From contig NZ_JAAXPS010000003.1 in NCBI RefSeq assembly GCF_012396555.1, positions 1 through 64,000 of the forward strand: 64,000 nucleotides of DNA. The letters run 5' to 3'. Of the stretch, positions 46,518 to 56,590 are shown one piece after another. Both the position numbers and the translations under genes were made by a program. How positions within the stretch are numbered: the stretch's first letter is position 1; each line of letters starts with the position of its first letter. The notes below the pieces were generated by a model. The model did no database searches. It saw only the letters and a program-made list of their open reading frames with translations, and had not been told where the DNA came from. Source of the DNA: Facklamia miroungae. Its GTDB lineage: Bacteria > Bacillota > Bacilli > Lactobacillales > Aerococcaceae.

Positions 46518-47168
46518 ATGGTGAAAGAAATCCCACGAGCGACGGCTAAGCGCTTACCTATCTATCATCGTTATTTGCGCTATTTATATAATGCGGGTAA
46601 GACGCGTATTTCATCAACCGAACTCAGTGATGCTGTCAAAGTTGACAGTGCGACCATTCGGCGTGATTTTTCTTATTTCGGAGCACTTGGTAAAAGAGGT
46701 TATGGCTATGATGTTGAGTATTTGCTCCAATTCTTTGGAAAGACTTTAAATCAGGATCGTTTGACAACTACCGCCCTAATTGGTGTAGGATCGTTAGGAA
46801 ATGCTTTATTGAATTATAATTTTAGAAAATCTAATAATGTCAGAATAGGGGCGGGGTTCGATATTAACCCAGATATTATTGGAACGGTACATTCAGGCAT
46901 TCCAATTTATTCAATTGATGAATTAGAAGAACAATTAGAAATGCAAGCGATCGAAGTAGCTATTTTGACTGTTCCACAAGAATATGCAGATGGTATTATG
47001 GAAAGGTTAATTGCAGCAGGAATTAAGGGTGTTTTAAATTTTACGCCTTTACGGTTTGAAGTACCAGACACTGTTCGAGTACAAAATGTTGACTTAACGA
47101 ATGAATTGCAAACCCTGATATATTTTATCAACCAAGAAGATATAGCGGACCAGTTATCCAGAGATTAA
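46518..47168 (+). CDS. rex: Redox-sensing transcriptional repressor Rex
   Basis: A 216-residue NADH/NAD-responsive repressor. The N-terminal winged helix includes [26 protein letters not shown] in its conserved core ([12 protein letters not shown]), and the Rossmann domain begins [13 protein letters not shown] near residue 82. NADH binding releases DNA. I start at ATG 46518 after GGAGGA; an upstream ATG at 46500 has no site. A Rex operator lies in its own promoter region. Confidence 0.95.
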   Translation: MVKEIPRATAKRLPIYHRYLRYLYNAGKTRISSTELSDAVKVDSATIRRDFSYFGALGKRGYGYDVEYLLQFFGKTLNQDRLTTTALIGVGSLGNALLNYNFRKSNNVRIGAGFDINPDIIGTVHSGIPIYSIDELEEQLEMQAIEVAILTVPQEYADGIMERLIAAGIKGVLNFTPLRFEVPDTVRVQNVDLTNELQTLIYFINQEDIADQLSRD

Positions 47169-47175
47169 AGAGTAA

Positions 47176-47224
47176 TAAAAGCTTCTTACTTTTGGGGCCG
47201 ACCCTTAAGTGAGAGGCTTTTCTT
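47176..47224 (+). terminator. Probable terminator after rex
   Basis: AAAAGCTTCTTACTT pairs along its full length, with G-U pairs, with AAGTGAGAGGCTTTT. The following T tract is short (TTTTCTTAT). Confidence 0.65.
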
Positions 47225-47275
47225 ATGGATAGAAACTTTCAGTGAAAGATATTTGTTTTTTTTTAGTTGTATTTC

Positions 47276-47304
47276 TTGCTTTTTAATCAAAGATGGTCTA
47301 ATAT
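47276..47304 (+). promoter_or_regulatory. groESL promoter
   Basis: TTGCTT (47276-47281) and TAATAT (47299-47304) are spaced 17 bp, directly upstream of CIRCE. Confidence 0.75.
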
Positions 47305-47315
47305 ATTAGTTGTGA

Positions 47316-47342
47316 TTAGCACTTGAATCATTCGAGTGCTAA
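47316..47342. promoter_or_regulatory. CIRCE operator for HrcA
   Basis: TTAGCACTT-N9-GAGTGCTAA, one base from the perfect CIRCE sequence. Its position between the promoter and groES indicates heat-shock control by HrcA. Confidence 0.95.
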
Positions 47343-47366
47343 ATATAAAAATTTGGAGGGATTCTC

Positions 47367-47633
47367 ATGTTAAAACCTTTAGCAAAACGTATTGTGCTTA
47401 AACCAAAAGAAGTAGAAGAGACAACAGCTAGCGGCTTTGTGTTACCGAGCTCTGCCCAAGAAAAGCAGCAGATCGGTGAAGTGGTAGCAGTTGGACCTGA
47501 AATTGAAGCAGAAGATGGTGTTAAAGTTGGCGATCAAGTTATCTATAAGTCTTATTCTGCAACAGAGATTGAAGATCAAGGTGAAAAATACATTATTATT
47601 GAATTAAAAGAAGCCTTAGCAATCATCGAATAA
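47367..47633 (+). CDS. groES: Co-chaperonin GroES
   Basis: An 88-residue lid of the GroEL chamber. LKPLAKRIVLKPKEVEETTASGFVLPSS core pieces (KRIVLKP and GFVLPSS) include the mobile loop, and GDQVIYKSYSATE lies near residue 53. GGAGGG is 6 bases before the ATG. It is followed by groEL after 36 bases; both are controlled by CIRCE. Confidence 0.97.
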   Translation: MLKPLAKRIVLKPKEVEETTASGFVLPSSAQEKQQIGEVVAVGPEIEAEDGVKVGDQVIYKSYSATEIEDQGEKYIIIELKEALAIIE

Positions 47634-47636
47634 TAG

Positions 47637-49286
<1,650 letters not shown>

Positions 49287-49306
49287 TGTTCTAACTATAA
49301 ATAACT

Positions 49307-49354
49307 CGCAAACGATTGATAGTTTTTTAAAACTTGAATCGTTTGCGTTTTTTT
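49307..49354 (+). terminator. Terminator after groEL
   Basis: CGCAAACGATT pairs with AATCGTTTGCG; inner bases extend the stem. TTTTTTT follows. Confidence 0.88.
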
Positions 49355-49507
49355 ATTTATAAATGATTATATTTAAAATAAATGTCTAAACACATTGAAA
49401 CTGCGGAATAAGATAGGTAAAATGAGATAGAATAATGGCTACGCTCAAACAAGCATTACCAGACTAAATAAGAGGTAGCTAAATAGGAGATAGTGAGGAA
49501 TGAAAAG

Positions 49508-51388
49508 ATGCTGAAAAGGCAAGAAGAAGTATCCCGACGTTTCGTGCAATGGGTAGAGAAGCTTCCCTTAATTCATAAACGATTGATTTGGGCGATGAGT
49601 GATTTTGTATCTTTTGGTATAGCGACTACTATTTCATTGATCATTTTTTTAGGTATTTTGAAGGTTCCTGTGACATTTTATCTCGGACACCTAGTTCTTT
49701 CTTTTCTTTTTTACTTTTTTATTTGTAAGTATCTCAGAGTTGAATCGCGCATAAAACGTTATGCTACGATGATTGATATTATTTCCTTATTTTTAATCGT
49801 TCTTTTTGCTAATTTAATGAGTGGTTTGGTGTTATCTATTGTAATTAAATGGATCTCTTTTCGATACCTAGTGATTGTAGCGGGTTTTTCCGGCCTCTTT
49901 ATAGTCGGTTTAAGGTTTTTGTGGCAAATCATTTATCTTAGTAAAAATAAAATATCTCATAAAAATACCAAAGATCGTGAAAATATCGTTCTGATTGGTG
50001 CTGGAGACGGAGGGTCTCTATTTATGCACACTTATCAACGACATCCCAGAAATGAAAAAGTAATTGCAATACTCGATGAAGATCCAGCCAAAAGAGGCAT
50101 GAATATTGGCGGAGTCGAAGTGGTGGGGTCTTTAGAAAAACTGCCCGCTCTTGTTGATGGTTATCACGTTTCTAAAGCGGTTATCGCAATTCCTTCATTA
50201 AAACCAGAAAAATATGAAGCCATTTTAGGCTTTTGCAATGAGTTGGGAGTGAGAGTTTATAATATGCCGCCGGTTGAAGATGTTTTATTAGGCATTCATC
50301 AACCCAAAGGCACCATGCGTGAAATTAAAATTTCTGATCTATTAGGTCGTAAAGAAGTTGAATTAGATGAAACCGCTATGCGGAAGGAACTGGAAGGAAA
50401 GACAATTTTGATTACAGGAGCCGGCGGATCGATTGGTTCTGAGATAGTTCGGCAAGTATCCAAACATAATCCGGCTAAAGTGATTTTACTTGGACATGGA
50501 GAAAATTCAATTTACTTGATCTATCATGAAATGATCAAAACTAAGAATGAGAGCATGATTCAATATATTCCAATTATAGCGGATATTCAAGATTATGAAC
50601 GCATAGTGGAAATTTTAAAAGAGTATCAACCTGATATCATTTATCACGCTGCGGCGCATAAGCATGTTCCCTTAATGGAGTCCAATCCGGTGGAGGCCTT
50701 TAAAAATAATATCTTAGGGACTTATAACGTTGCTCGAGCAGTTGATCAAGCTAAAGTAGCTAAAATGGTTATGATTTCCACCGACAAGGCAGTCAATCCC
50801 CCGAATATTATGGGAGCGACAAAGCGGGTGGCAGAGTTAATTATTACAGGCATGAATCAACAATCAAAATCGACTTATTGCGCGGTGCGCTTTGGAAATG
50901 TTTTAGGCAGTCGCGGAAGTGTTGTCCCTGCTTTTAAAAAACAAATTGCTGCTGGTGGGCCGGTTTCAGTAACGGATTTTAGAATGATTCGTTATTTTAT
51001 GACCATACCCGAAGCCAGTCAATTAGTCATTTTTGCCGGAACTTTTTCCAACGATGGTGAGGTATTCATTCTCGATATGGGAGAGCCTGTAAAAATTCTT
51101 GATTTGGCCAAGAAGATGATTCTTTTATCCGGTCATACAATTGAAGATATTGGTATCCGTGAAACTGGTATCCGACCGGGTGAGAAACTGTATGAAGAGC
51201 TACTGACTTCTTCAGAGTTAGTGGAGAATAAATTGAATGATCAATTATTTGTCGGTAAAGTTGCCTCAATTCCTTTAGAGGAAACTTTAGCATTCGTCGA
51301 GAGTTTGAAAGAATTCGTTCATCAACCTAAAATAATGAAAGAAAAAATAATAAAATTTGCTAATGATAGCGCAAAATATGGAGGATAA
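49508..51388 (+). CDS. Membrane nucleotide-sugar 4,6-dehydratase/epimerase (CapD/EpsC-like)
   Basis: A 626-residue polysaccharide enzyme. Four N-terminal membrane helices (about 25-145), a CoA-binding-like domain with LIGAGDGGSLFMH near residue 155, then an extended SDR domain with ITGAGGSIGSEIVRQ near 300 and the SxMxxxK-type STDKAVNPPNIMGATK near 430, which is typical of UDP-GlcNAc 4,6-dehydratases. Start: GAGGA at 49495-49499 favours ATG 49508; GTG 49493 is the alternative. It heads a four-gene polysaccharide unit. Confidence 0.88.
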   Translation: MLKRQEEVSRRFVQWVEKLPLIHKRLIWAMSDFVSFGIATTISLIIFLGILKVPVTFYLGHLVLSFLFYFFICKYLRVESRIKRYATMIDIISLFLIVLFANLMSGLVLSIVIKWISFRYLVIVAGFSGLFIVGLRFLWQIIYLSKNKISHKNTKDRENIVLIGAGDGGSLFMHTYQRHPRNEKVIAILDEDPAKRGMNIGGVEVVGSLEKLPALVDGYHVSKAVIAIPSLKPEKYEAILGFCNELGVRVYNMPPVEDVLLGIHQPKGTMREIKISDLLGRKEVELDETAMRKELEGKTILITGAGGSIGSEIVRQVSKHNPAKVILLGHGENSIYLIYHEMIKTKNESMIQYIPIIADIQDYERIVEILKEYQPDIIYHAAAHKHVPLMESNPVEAFKNNILGTYNVARAVDQAKVAKMVMISTDKAVNPPNIMGATKRVAELIITGMNQQSKSTYCAVRFGNVLGSRGSVVPAFKKQIAAGGPVSVTDFRMIRYFMTIPEASQLVIFAGTFSNDGEVFILDMGEPVKILDLAKKMILLSGHTIEDIGIRETGIRPGEKLYEELLTSSELVENKLNDQLFVGKVASIPLEETLAFVESLKEFVHQPKIMKEKIIKFANDSAKYGG

Positions 51389-51389
51389 T

Positions 51390-52136
51390 ATGCAACAGGA
51401 AGAAATCAGTTTAAAAGATTTATGGAAACTATTCACTAAGCATGCTTTTAAAATTTTCACTTTAATGGTGTCGGGGATTATTATATCGATTGGATTTATG
51501 ATTTTATTTATATCCCCCAATTACCGGTCTACGGCTCAACTTTTAGTAAACCAATCAGAAGAGCGAATGGGTCAAACGCCAATTCAGTACAGTGAACTAC
51601 AAGCAAACTCCCAGTTAATCAACACTTACCGAGATATTATTACTGGAGATAGTGTCTTAAACAAAGTCAGTGATGACATGAATAAAGCCTATTCTGTACC
51701 AGATTTAAAAAAATCAATTACAGTTGAGCAATCGCCCAACTCTCAAGCATTTTATGTTTCTGTTCAATTAGAATCACCCCAGGCTGCTCAAGATGTTCTT
51801 TATAAGGTGATAACGGTTTTTGAAGAAACGGTAAGTGATATTTACGGGGGTGAAGAGACAAATATCTTTATCCTTTCACCAGCTTCCTATAATCCAAATC
51901 GGGTCTCACCTAGTTTGCCGATCTATGCTATCATTGGTGCTTTAATGGGACTTGCCTTAGCTGTTTTATTAATTCTTTTATTAGAAATATCTGATACTAC
52001 GGTCAAAGAGGATGAATTTATGGCAAGTTTGGGAATTAATGATTTAGGCCATATTTATGAACTTTCAAATAAGGAAGTAAAAGGTTCTCGTATCGTAAAT
52101 CACAACTCACAAAAACGTACCAGAAAGAAGGTTTAG
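51390..52136 (+). CDS. Wzz/YveK-type chain-length and kinase-modulator protein
   Basis: A 248-residue membrane protein (CpsC/CapA-like). Two TM helices (about 25-47 and 173-195) flank an extracytoplasmic domain. It begins EEISLKDLWKLFTKH, typical of the family, and has a proline-rich motif NPNRVSPSLPIY before TM2. It activates the adjacent tyrosine kinase. I start at ATG 51390, just after GGAGG; the longer frame from 51357 overlaps the upstream gene. Confidence 0.9.
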   Translation: MQQEEISLKDLWKLFTKHAFKIFTLMVSGIIISIGFMILFISPNYRSTAQLLVNQSEERMGQTPIQYSELQANSQLINTYRDIITGDSVLNKVSDDMNKAYSVPDLKKSITVEQSPNSQAFYVSVQLESPQAAQDVLYKVITVFEETVSDIYGGEETNIFILSPASYNPNRVSPSLPIYAIIGALMGLALAVLLILLLEISDTTVKEDEFMASLGINDLGHIYELSNKEVKGSRIVNHNSQKRTRKKV

Positions 52137-52137
52137 G

Positions 52138-52893
52138 ATGTTTAATAGTCGTAAGAAAAAAGAATCCAAGTTATTAAAAGATCAAGAGATTGGAACTTCC
52201 TTAATCGCATATACCTCTCCACAATCGATCAATGCAGAGCAATTTCGTGCCATCCGTACGAATATCGAATTTGCGCAAGTGGATCGCAAATTAAAAAGTT
52301 TACTCATTTCATCGTGTATTCCAGCAGAAGGCAAGTCCACCGTTTCAGCGAATCTAGCTATCGTAATGGCTCAAACCGAAAAACGTGTTTTGATTGTTGA
52401 TGCGGATATGCGGAAGCCAACTCTTCACCGTACCTTTAGAATTGACAATAAAGAAGGATTATCAACCTTAATCGCTAATTCTGAAGTCAAGTTTAATCAA
52501 GTAGTGCAGCATAATCCTGATACAGGTTTATACCTCTTACCTTGCGGGCCTATCCCGCCCAATCCATCTGAGTTGTTAGGTTCTGCACGTATGACGGCTA
52601 TAATGCATGAATTGAATCAGTATTTTGATTTAATCATTTACGACACACCACCAATTACAGCGGTAGCAGACCCTCAAATTTTGGCTACTCGGGTAGATGG
52701 CGTTTTACTGGTTACACGCTATGGATATGTTCGTCGTGAAGAAGTACGACAAGCCAAAGAAATCTTAGACAATGTCAATGCCAATATTTTGGGATATGTC
52801 ATGAATGGGGTTCCTCGTGAAGAAGGAGCTGGCTATTATGCATATTACGGTTATGGCTATGGACATAGCAATGAAAATAAGGATGAGATATAA
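52138..52893 (+). CDS. Bacterial tyrosine kinase CpsD/YwqD-like
   Basis: A 251-residue BY-kinase. Walker A is SCIPAEGKSTVSANLA near residue 60, Walker A' is VLIVDADMRKPTLH near 84, Walker B is DLIIYDTPP near 160. The C-terminus has the autophosphorylation tyrosine cluster YYAYYGYGYGHS. It works with the Wzz-like protein and is reset by the downstream phosphatase. GGATG start spacing to the previous gene is 1 base. Confidence 0.93.
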   Translation: MFNSRKKKESKLLKDQEIGTSLIAYTSPQSINAEQFRAIRTNIEFAQVDRKLKSLLISSCIPAEGKSTVSANLAIVMAQTEKRVLIVDADMRKPTLHRTFRIDNKEGLSTLIANSEVKFNQVVQHNPDTGLYLLPCGPIPPNPSELLGSARMTAIMHELNQYFDLIIYDTPPITAVADPQILATRVDGVLLVTRYGYVRREEVRQAKEILDNVNANILGYVMNGVPREEGAGYYAYYGYGYGHSNENKDEI

Positions 52894-52895
52894 TC

Positions 52896-53675
52896 ATGAT
52901 TGTTGATTTGCATTCACATTTAATTCCAGGAGTGGATGATGGAGCTCAGACACTTGAAGATTCAATTCAGCTTGCTAGAATAGGGCAAAAAGAAGGTGTT
53001 CAACATATCGTACTGACCCCACATCACCGCAATGGTCAATATATTAATCATAAGCACGAAGTGATTGCTTTTGCTAAGCAGTTAAATTTAGATTATGAGC
53101 AAGCTGGGATAAAAGTTCAGGTTTATCCCGGCCAAGAAATCCGATTAACCCAGCGTTTTATGGATGATTTTTATAATGATGACTTGTTATCCTTGGATGA
53201 AACGGGAAAATACTATCTGATAGAATTTCCTACAGCCAAAGTACCTGACTTTGCTCATGGGATTTTATCACAATTAATCGAGCTAGGAATTACCCCTTTA
53301 ATTGCACACCCTGAGCGTAACCATCAATTGGCTGCGAATTTTGATGATCTTTACAAATTAATTGAAATGGGTTGCTTATCACAAATCACATCTTCCTCAT
53401 ATGTAGGATTATATGGAGCAAAACTACAAGAAATAGCTCGAAAAATGATTCAAGCAAACCTGGTCCATGTCATCGCTTCTGATGTCCATCATGTTGACTT
53501 TCGTCCCTTTAATATGCGGGCAGCTTTCAGTCAATTAGAAAATGATTTCGGCCAAGAAAAAGTGAATTATTTCCTTCAAAATGCTAAAGATATTTTTAAT
53601 GGTGATCCGGTTCAAGCTTTAACACCCCTTCACACTAAAGTAAAGAAGAAAAAGAGATTCTTTGGGCTATTCTAA
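52896..53675 (+). CDS. PHP-type tyrosine-protein phosphatase CpsB/YwqE-like
   Basis: A 259-residue manganese-dependent phosphatase. Metal ligands: VDLHSHLIPGVDDG near residue 3, LTPHHRNGQY near 41, GQEIRLT near 80, LIAHPERNHQL near 137, and SDVHHVDFR near 197. It removes phosphate from the CpsD-type kinase. The basic C-terminus (KVKKKKRFFGLF) could be membrane-associated. It ends the polysaccharide regulatory unit. Confidence 0.93.
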   Translation: MIVDLHSHLIPGVDDGAQTLEDSIQLARIGQKEGVQHIVLTPHHRNGQYINHKHEVIAFAKQLNLDYEQAGIKVQVYPGQEIRLTQRFMDDFYNDDLLSLDETGKYYLIEFPTAKVPDFAHGILSQLIELGITPLIAHPERNHQLAANFDDLYKLIEMGCLSQITSSSYVGLYGAKLQEIARKMIQANLVHVIASDVHHVDFRPFNMRAAFSQLENDFGQEKVNYFLQNAKDIFNGDPVQALTPLHTKVKKKKRFFGLF

Positions 53676-53679
53676 TTAA

Positions 53680-53735
53680 AAAACCTTAAGTTTTTGTGTT
53701 TGAAAAAACCACTTAACTTAAGGTTTTGTTATTTT
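53680..53735. terminator. Terminator between cpsB-like gene and the minus-strand gene
   Basis: AAAACCTTAAG pairs with CTTAAGGTTTT, with A runs left and GTTATTTTT right. It suits both converging genes. Confidence 0.8.
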
Positions 53736-53793
53736 TATACATGGGACAGAAATTCTAACTGATATTAAGAATAATATATAGGATTAATTTATT

Positions 53794-54339
53794 TTAAATT
53801 AGGTTAATGTTAAATTGTTTTTTAGTTGAATGTATTTGGCTATTAGTTTGAGAAGGAAGACAATAAAAAGATTTGCAATGAATGGAGAGTGGATAAATGA
53901 AGGAGAGATCTCGATACGGATTTAAGTGATAATAGAAAAGACCATAGTTGATAGCTGTTTGAGGATTAGATTCATCTTGAAACATTTGAAAATATGAACA
54001 ATATCGGACATTAAGCCATAAAGGACTTCCTAAGCATGAATGAAAGGGGACAAAGCAGTGTTGGTCTTGAAGAACATTTTGCGACAGTAGTTGTAAAGGT
54101 CTATGAGAGTACCAAATATCACCATTGTTATCAATGATTAGACTTTGAGCAATAAGATGATAGGGCCGAATATCACAAAATAGAATTGGAACCACTTTAT
54201 AATGGGGAGGAAGATAGTGGGCATGCATAAGGGCTTGTTGGAGAAAAACAGTATAATGACGATGACATGGAACGACTTGATAACTCATCCGAAACAATGA
54301 CGACAAGAATATCACCACCAAAAAGTATTTATCAAACAA
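53794..54339 (-). CDS. Hypothetical protein, possibly ComK-like
   Basis: A 181-codon frame starting at TTG; ATG at 54288 is an alternative that trims a hydrophobic start. No strong ribosome site is visible for either. The order of short segments recalls ComK of competence regulation: YQVVPCHRHYTVFL, then IDNNGDIWYSHRPLQLL (like the ComK box with PLxII), a Trp-containing PLWLNVRYCSYFQMF, and INYGLFYYHLN. The match is weak, made by eye. The Cys/His content is high for this genome. It is either a divergent ComK-family protein or unrelated. Confidence 0.5.
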   Translation of the reverse strand: MFDKYFLVVIFLSSLFRMSYQVVPCHRHYTVFLQQALMHAHYLPPHYKVVPILFCDIRPYHLIAQSLIIDNNGDIWYSHRPLQLLSQNVLQDQHCFVPFHSCLGSPLWLNVRYCSYFQMFQDESNPQTAINYGLFYYHLNPYRDLSFIYPLSIHCKSFYCLPSQTNSQIHSTKKQFNINLI

Positions 54340-54507
54340 GATAAAAATACCATATACTTAATATGGTTTCAATAGGATCAAATACTTATTAATAAAATTT
54401 TATATATTATCGAATTTATAGAAAAAGATTGATAACTCTTATGAGAAAGAATTATTAATAATAGATGAAAAAAATATGAATCCCAAGTGATTTCTGAGGG
54501 AATGGCT

Positions 54508-54535
54508 TTGCGTAGATATAGGGGCATGTTATACT
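54508..54535 (+). promoter_or_regulatory. Predicted promoter of the nine-LysM gene
   Basis: TTGCGT (54508-54513) and TATACT (54530-54535), spacer 16. A near match to the WalR motif (TGTTAT-ACTAT-AGTTAC, 54527-54543) overlaps the -10 box, with one mismatch. Confidence 0.5.
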
Positions 54536-54575
54536 ATAGTTACTAAAGTAAACTAAATTAAAGGGGGGCTCATCT

Positions 54576-56510
54576 ATGAAAAAAATTATGCAACAATTAA
54601 TCAGCAAATCGGCCATTTGTTTGTCAATTATCTCTTTAATCGGAATGTCTCACGTTGCCGCAAATACCATTCATGTGGTTGAAAAAGGAGACACGATCTA
54701 TAGTTTGGCTCGTAAGTATGGCTTATCTGAACAAGAATTGATGAACTTAAATGGGTTAACCAGTTCACGGATTGATTTAGGTGACCAATTAATCGTAAGT
54801 AAACAAACAGAGGATAGTACGGATAATCAAGGAACAGCTGGTTATTATGTGGTCCAAAAAGGCGATACACTTTATTCGATTGCTAATCATTTTGGCTTAA
54901 GTGTCGATCAATTACGTGCAATCAATGGTATTTCAGGCAACTTTATTGATGTGGGTGACCGTTTAGCCTTAAGTGGGTCTAATCAACCGAGCCAACCACC
55001 GGTAGTATCAGATGATCCAGCAACCTATGTGGTTCAAAAGGGAGACAGCCTCTATAAAATTGCTAATGCTTATGGTTTAACTGTAAGTCAATTAAAGGCA
55101 TTGAACGGACTGACTTCGGACTTCTTAAATGTAGGTGATTTACTAGCGGTCGCAGATGGGGGAACTACTTCAGTCTCACCAGGCGTTTCAAACCAAGGAT
55201 CAAGCAATCAAGGATCCTATGTGGTGAATAAGGGTGATAGTCTCTATACGATTGCTTTAGCTTATGGTGTAACTGTTGATCAATTAGTAGCGTGGAATGG
55301 TTTGGTTTCAGATTTAATCTATCCAGGCGATCAACTTGCCGTCACAGCTAACGGCACAAGTCATGTCACCCAACCTACCCAACTGGCTACTCCAAGTCAA
55401 CCAAATATTTCCTCCAATGCCTATACGATTGTACCTGGAGATAACTTTGACACGATTGCTCAAGCGTACGGCATGACCGGACGTCAACTTATGGCCTTTA
55501 ATGGTAGAACAGATACGATGATTTATCCAGGGGAAGTGATTTATTTACCTGATTCAGGAACGATTAACGTACCTAATCAACCAACACCATCGACAGAAAC
55601 CAGTGGCAACGCCACTTCAGTGACAACAACGCCAGCAGTTGATCATGAAAAGCCAAAATCACCAGACAAAGAGCCGCGCGAAGTCAATATTCGCAAACCA
55701 AAATCATTACAAAAAGATAAGGAAGAGCTCGCTGATCCAAGGACGAAGGCAATAGATCCTGAAACGATTGAATTGCCAACGCATGAGGTGGCTGAAGGTG
55801 AAAAGTTAGCTGAAATTGCTAAGGATAACGATATCAGTGAGAAAGACTTGCGTAAATGGAATGGCCTTTTAAATGATGAGATTAAAGCGGGTGACATCCT
55901 TTATTTGAAGGATCCAAGTCAAGCCATCACCTTCTTCAAACAAGCGCGACCACTTAAAGATATTTATCCAGTAAAACACACCGTAAAGAAAGATGAAAAA
56001 ATTCAAGATTTATTAGAAATTTATCCAGTTACTGAAGCTGAAATTATGGAGTGGAGTAAGCTTGAAGAAGGAAAGGCCATAGAAGAGGGAACGGAATTAA
56101 CGCTATCTCATCCGGAAAAAGCACCTGAGATTTATACGGTGACAGAAGAGGATTCTTTAGACAGTATTGCTAGAGAGTACGAAGTGTCCGTTGAAGCTCT
56201 TCGTGCTTGGAATGGTCTACTTGATAACGTGGTTTATATTGGCGAAGAACTAGCAGTAAGTAACCCATGGGCTCAATACCATCAAGTAGCTCCTGGTGAG
56301 ACACTGGAGGTCTTAGCAGATAAGTATGAAGTAAGTATCGACCAATTAAGAGAATGGAACAAGTTGCCAGCTGAATCAATGGTGGTCAACGGTGTCTTAA
56401 TCGTATCCGACCCGCAGGCTTTTGAAGAAAAAGAAGATTCAGAAAAGACAAGCAGCAGTGAAAGTACTACAGAAACTAGTTCAGAAGTAGAAGAAACGAG
56501 TGCGGAGTAA
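54576..56510 (+). CDS. Secreted protein with nine LysM repeats
   Basis: A 644-residue wall-binding protein. Signal peptide (about 1-29, LSIISLIGMSHVAAN). Nine LysM-like repeats can be counted, starting near residues 31, 89, 150, 214, 280, 400, 470, 520 and 563, with motifs such as VVEKGDTIYSLARKYGL and YVVQKGDSLYKIANAYGL. The first five are canonical and separated by Ser/Gln/Pro linkers; the last four are acidic and more divergent. No NlpC/P60, CHAP, amidase or lytic domain is present. It ends in a Ser/Thr/Glu tail without LPXTG. AAAGGGGGG precedes the ATG. Confidence 0.9.
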   Translation: MKKIMQQLISKSAICLSIISLIGMSHVAANTIHVVEKGDTIYSLARKYGLSEQELMNLNGLTSSRIDLGDQLIVSKQTEDSTDNQGTAGYYVVQKGDTLYSIANHFGLSVDQLRAINGISGNFIDVGDRLALSGSNQPSQPPVVSDDPATYVVQKGDSLYKIANAYGLTVSQLKALNGLTSDFLNVGDLLAVADGGTTSVSPGVSNQGSSNQGSYVVNKGDSLYTIALAYGVTVDQLVAWNGLVSDLIYPGDQLAVTANGTSHVTQPTQLATPSQPNISSNAYTIVPGDNFDTIAQAYGMTGRQLMAFNGRTDTMIYPGEVIYLPDSGTINVPNQPTPSTETSGNATSVTTTPAVDHEKPKSPDKEPREVNIRKPKSLQKDKEELADPRTKAIDPETIELPTHEVAEGEKLAEIAKDNDISEKDLRKWNGLLNDEIKAGDILYLKDPSQAITFFKQARPLKDIYPVKHTVKKDEKIQDLLEIYPVTEAEIMEWSKLEEGKAIEEGTELTLSHPEKAPEIYTVTEEDSLDSIAREYEVSVEALRAWNGLLDNVVYIGEELAVSNPWAQYHQVAPGETLEVLADKYEVSIDQLREWNKLPAESMVVNGVLIVSDPQAFEEKEDSEKTSSSESTTETSSEVEETSAE

Positions 56511-56525
56511 AATAGTTAAAATAAA

Positions 56526-56570
56526 AAACAATCATCACCGTCTGATTGCGGTGCTGATTGTTTTTTTTTA
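56526..56570. terminator. Terminator after the nine-LysM gene
   Basis: AACAATCA-TCACCG pairs with CGGTG-C-TGATTGTT, followed by T9. It faces the convergent YhiN gene. Confidence 0.88.
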
Positions 56571-56590
56571 TTGATTAAAAGTTGAATCAA

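Noticed and set aside
53794-54339. Signal peptide of the minus-strand gene
   Set aside because: The hydrophobic start exists only if the TTG start is used; the internal ATG at 54288 gives a soluble protein, so export is not claimed.
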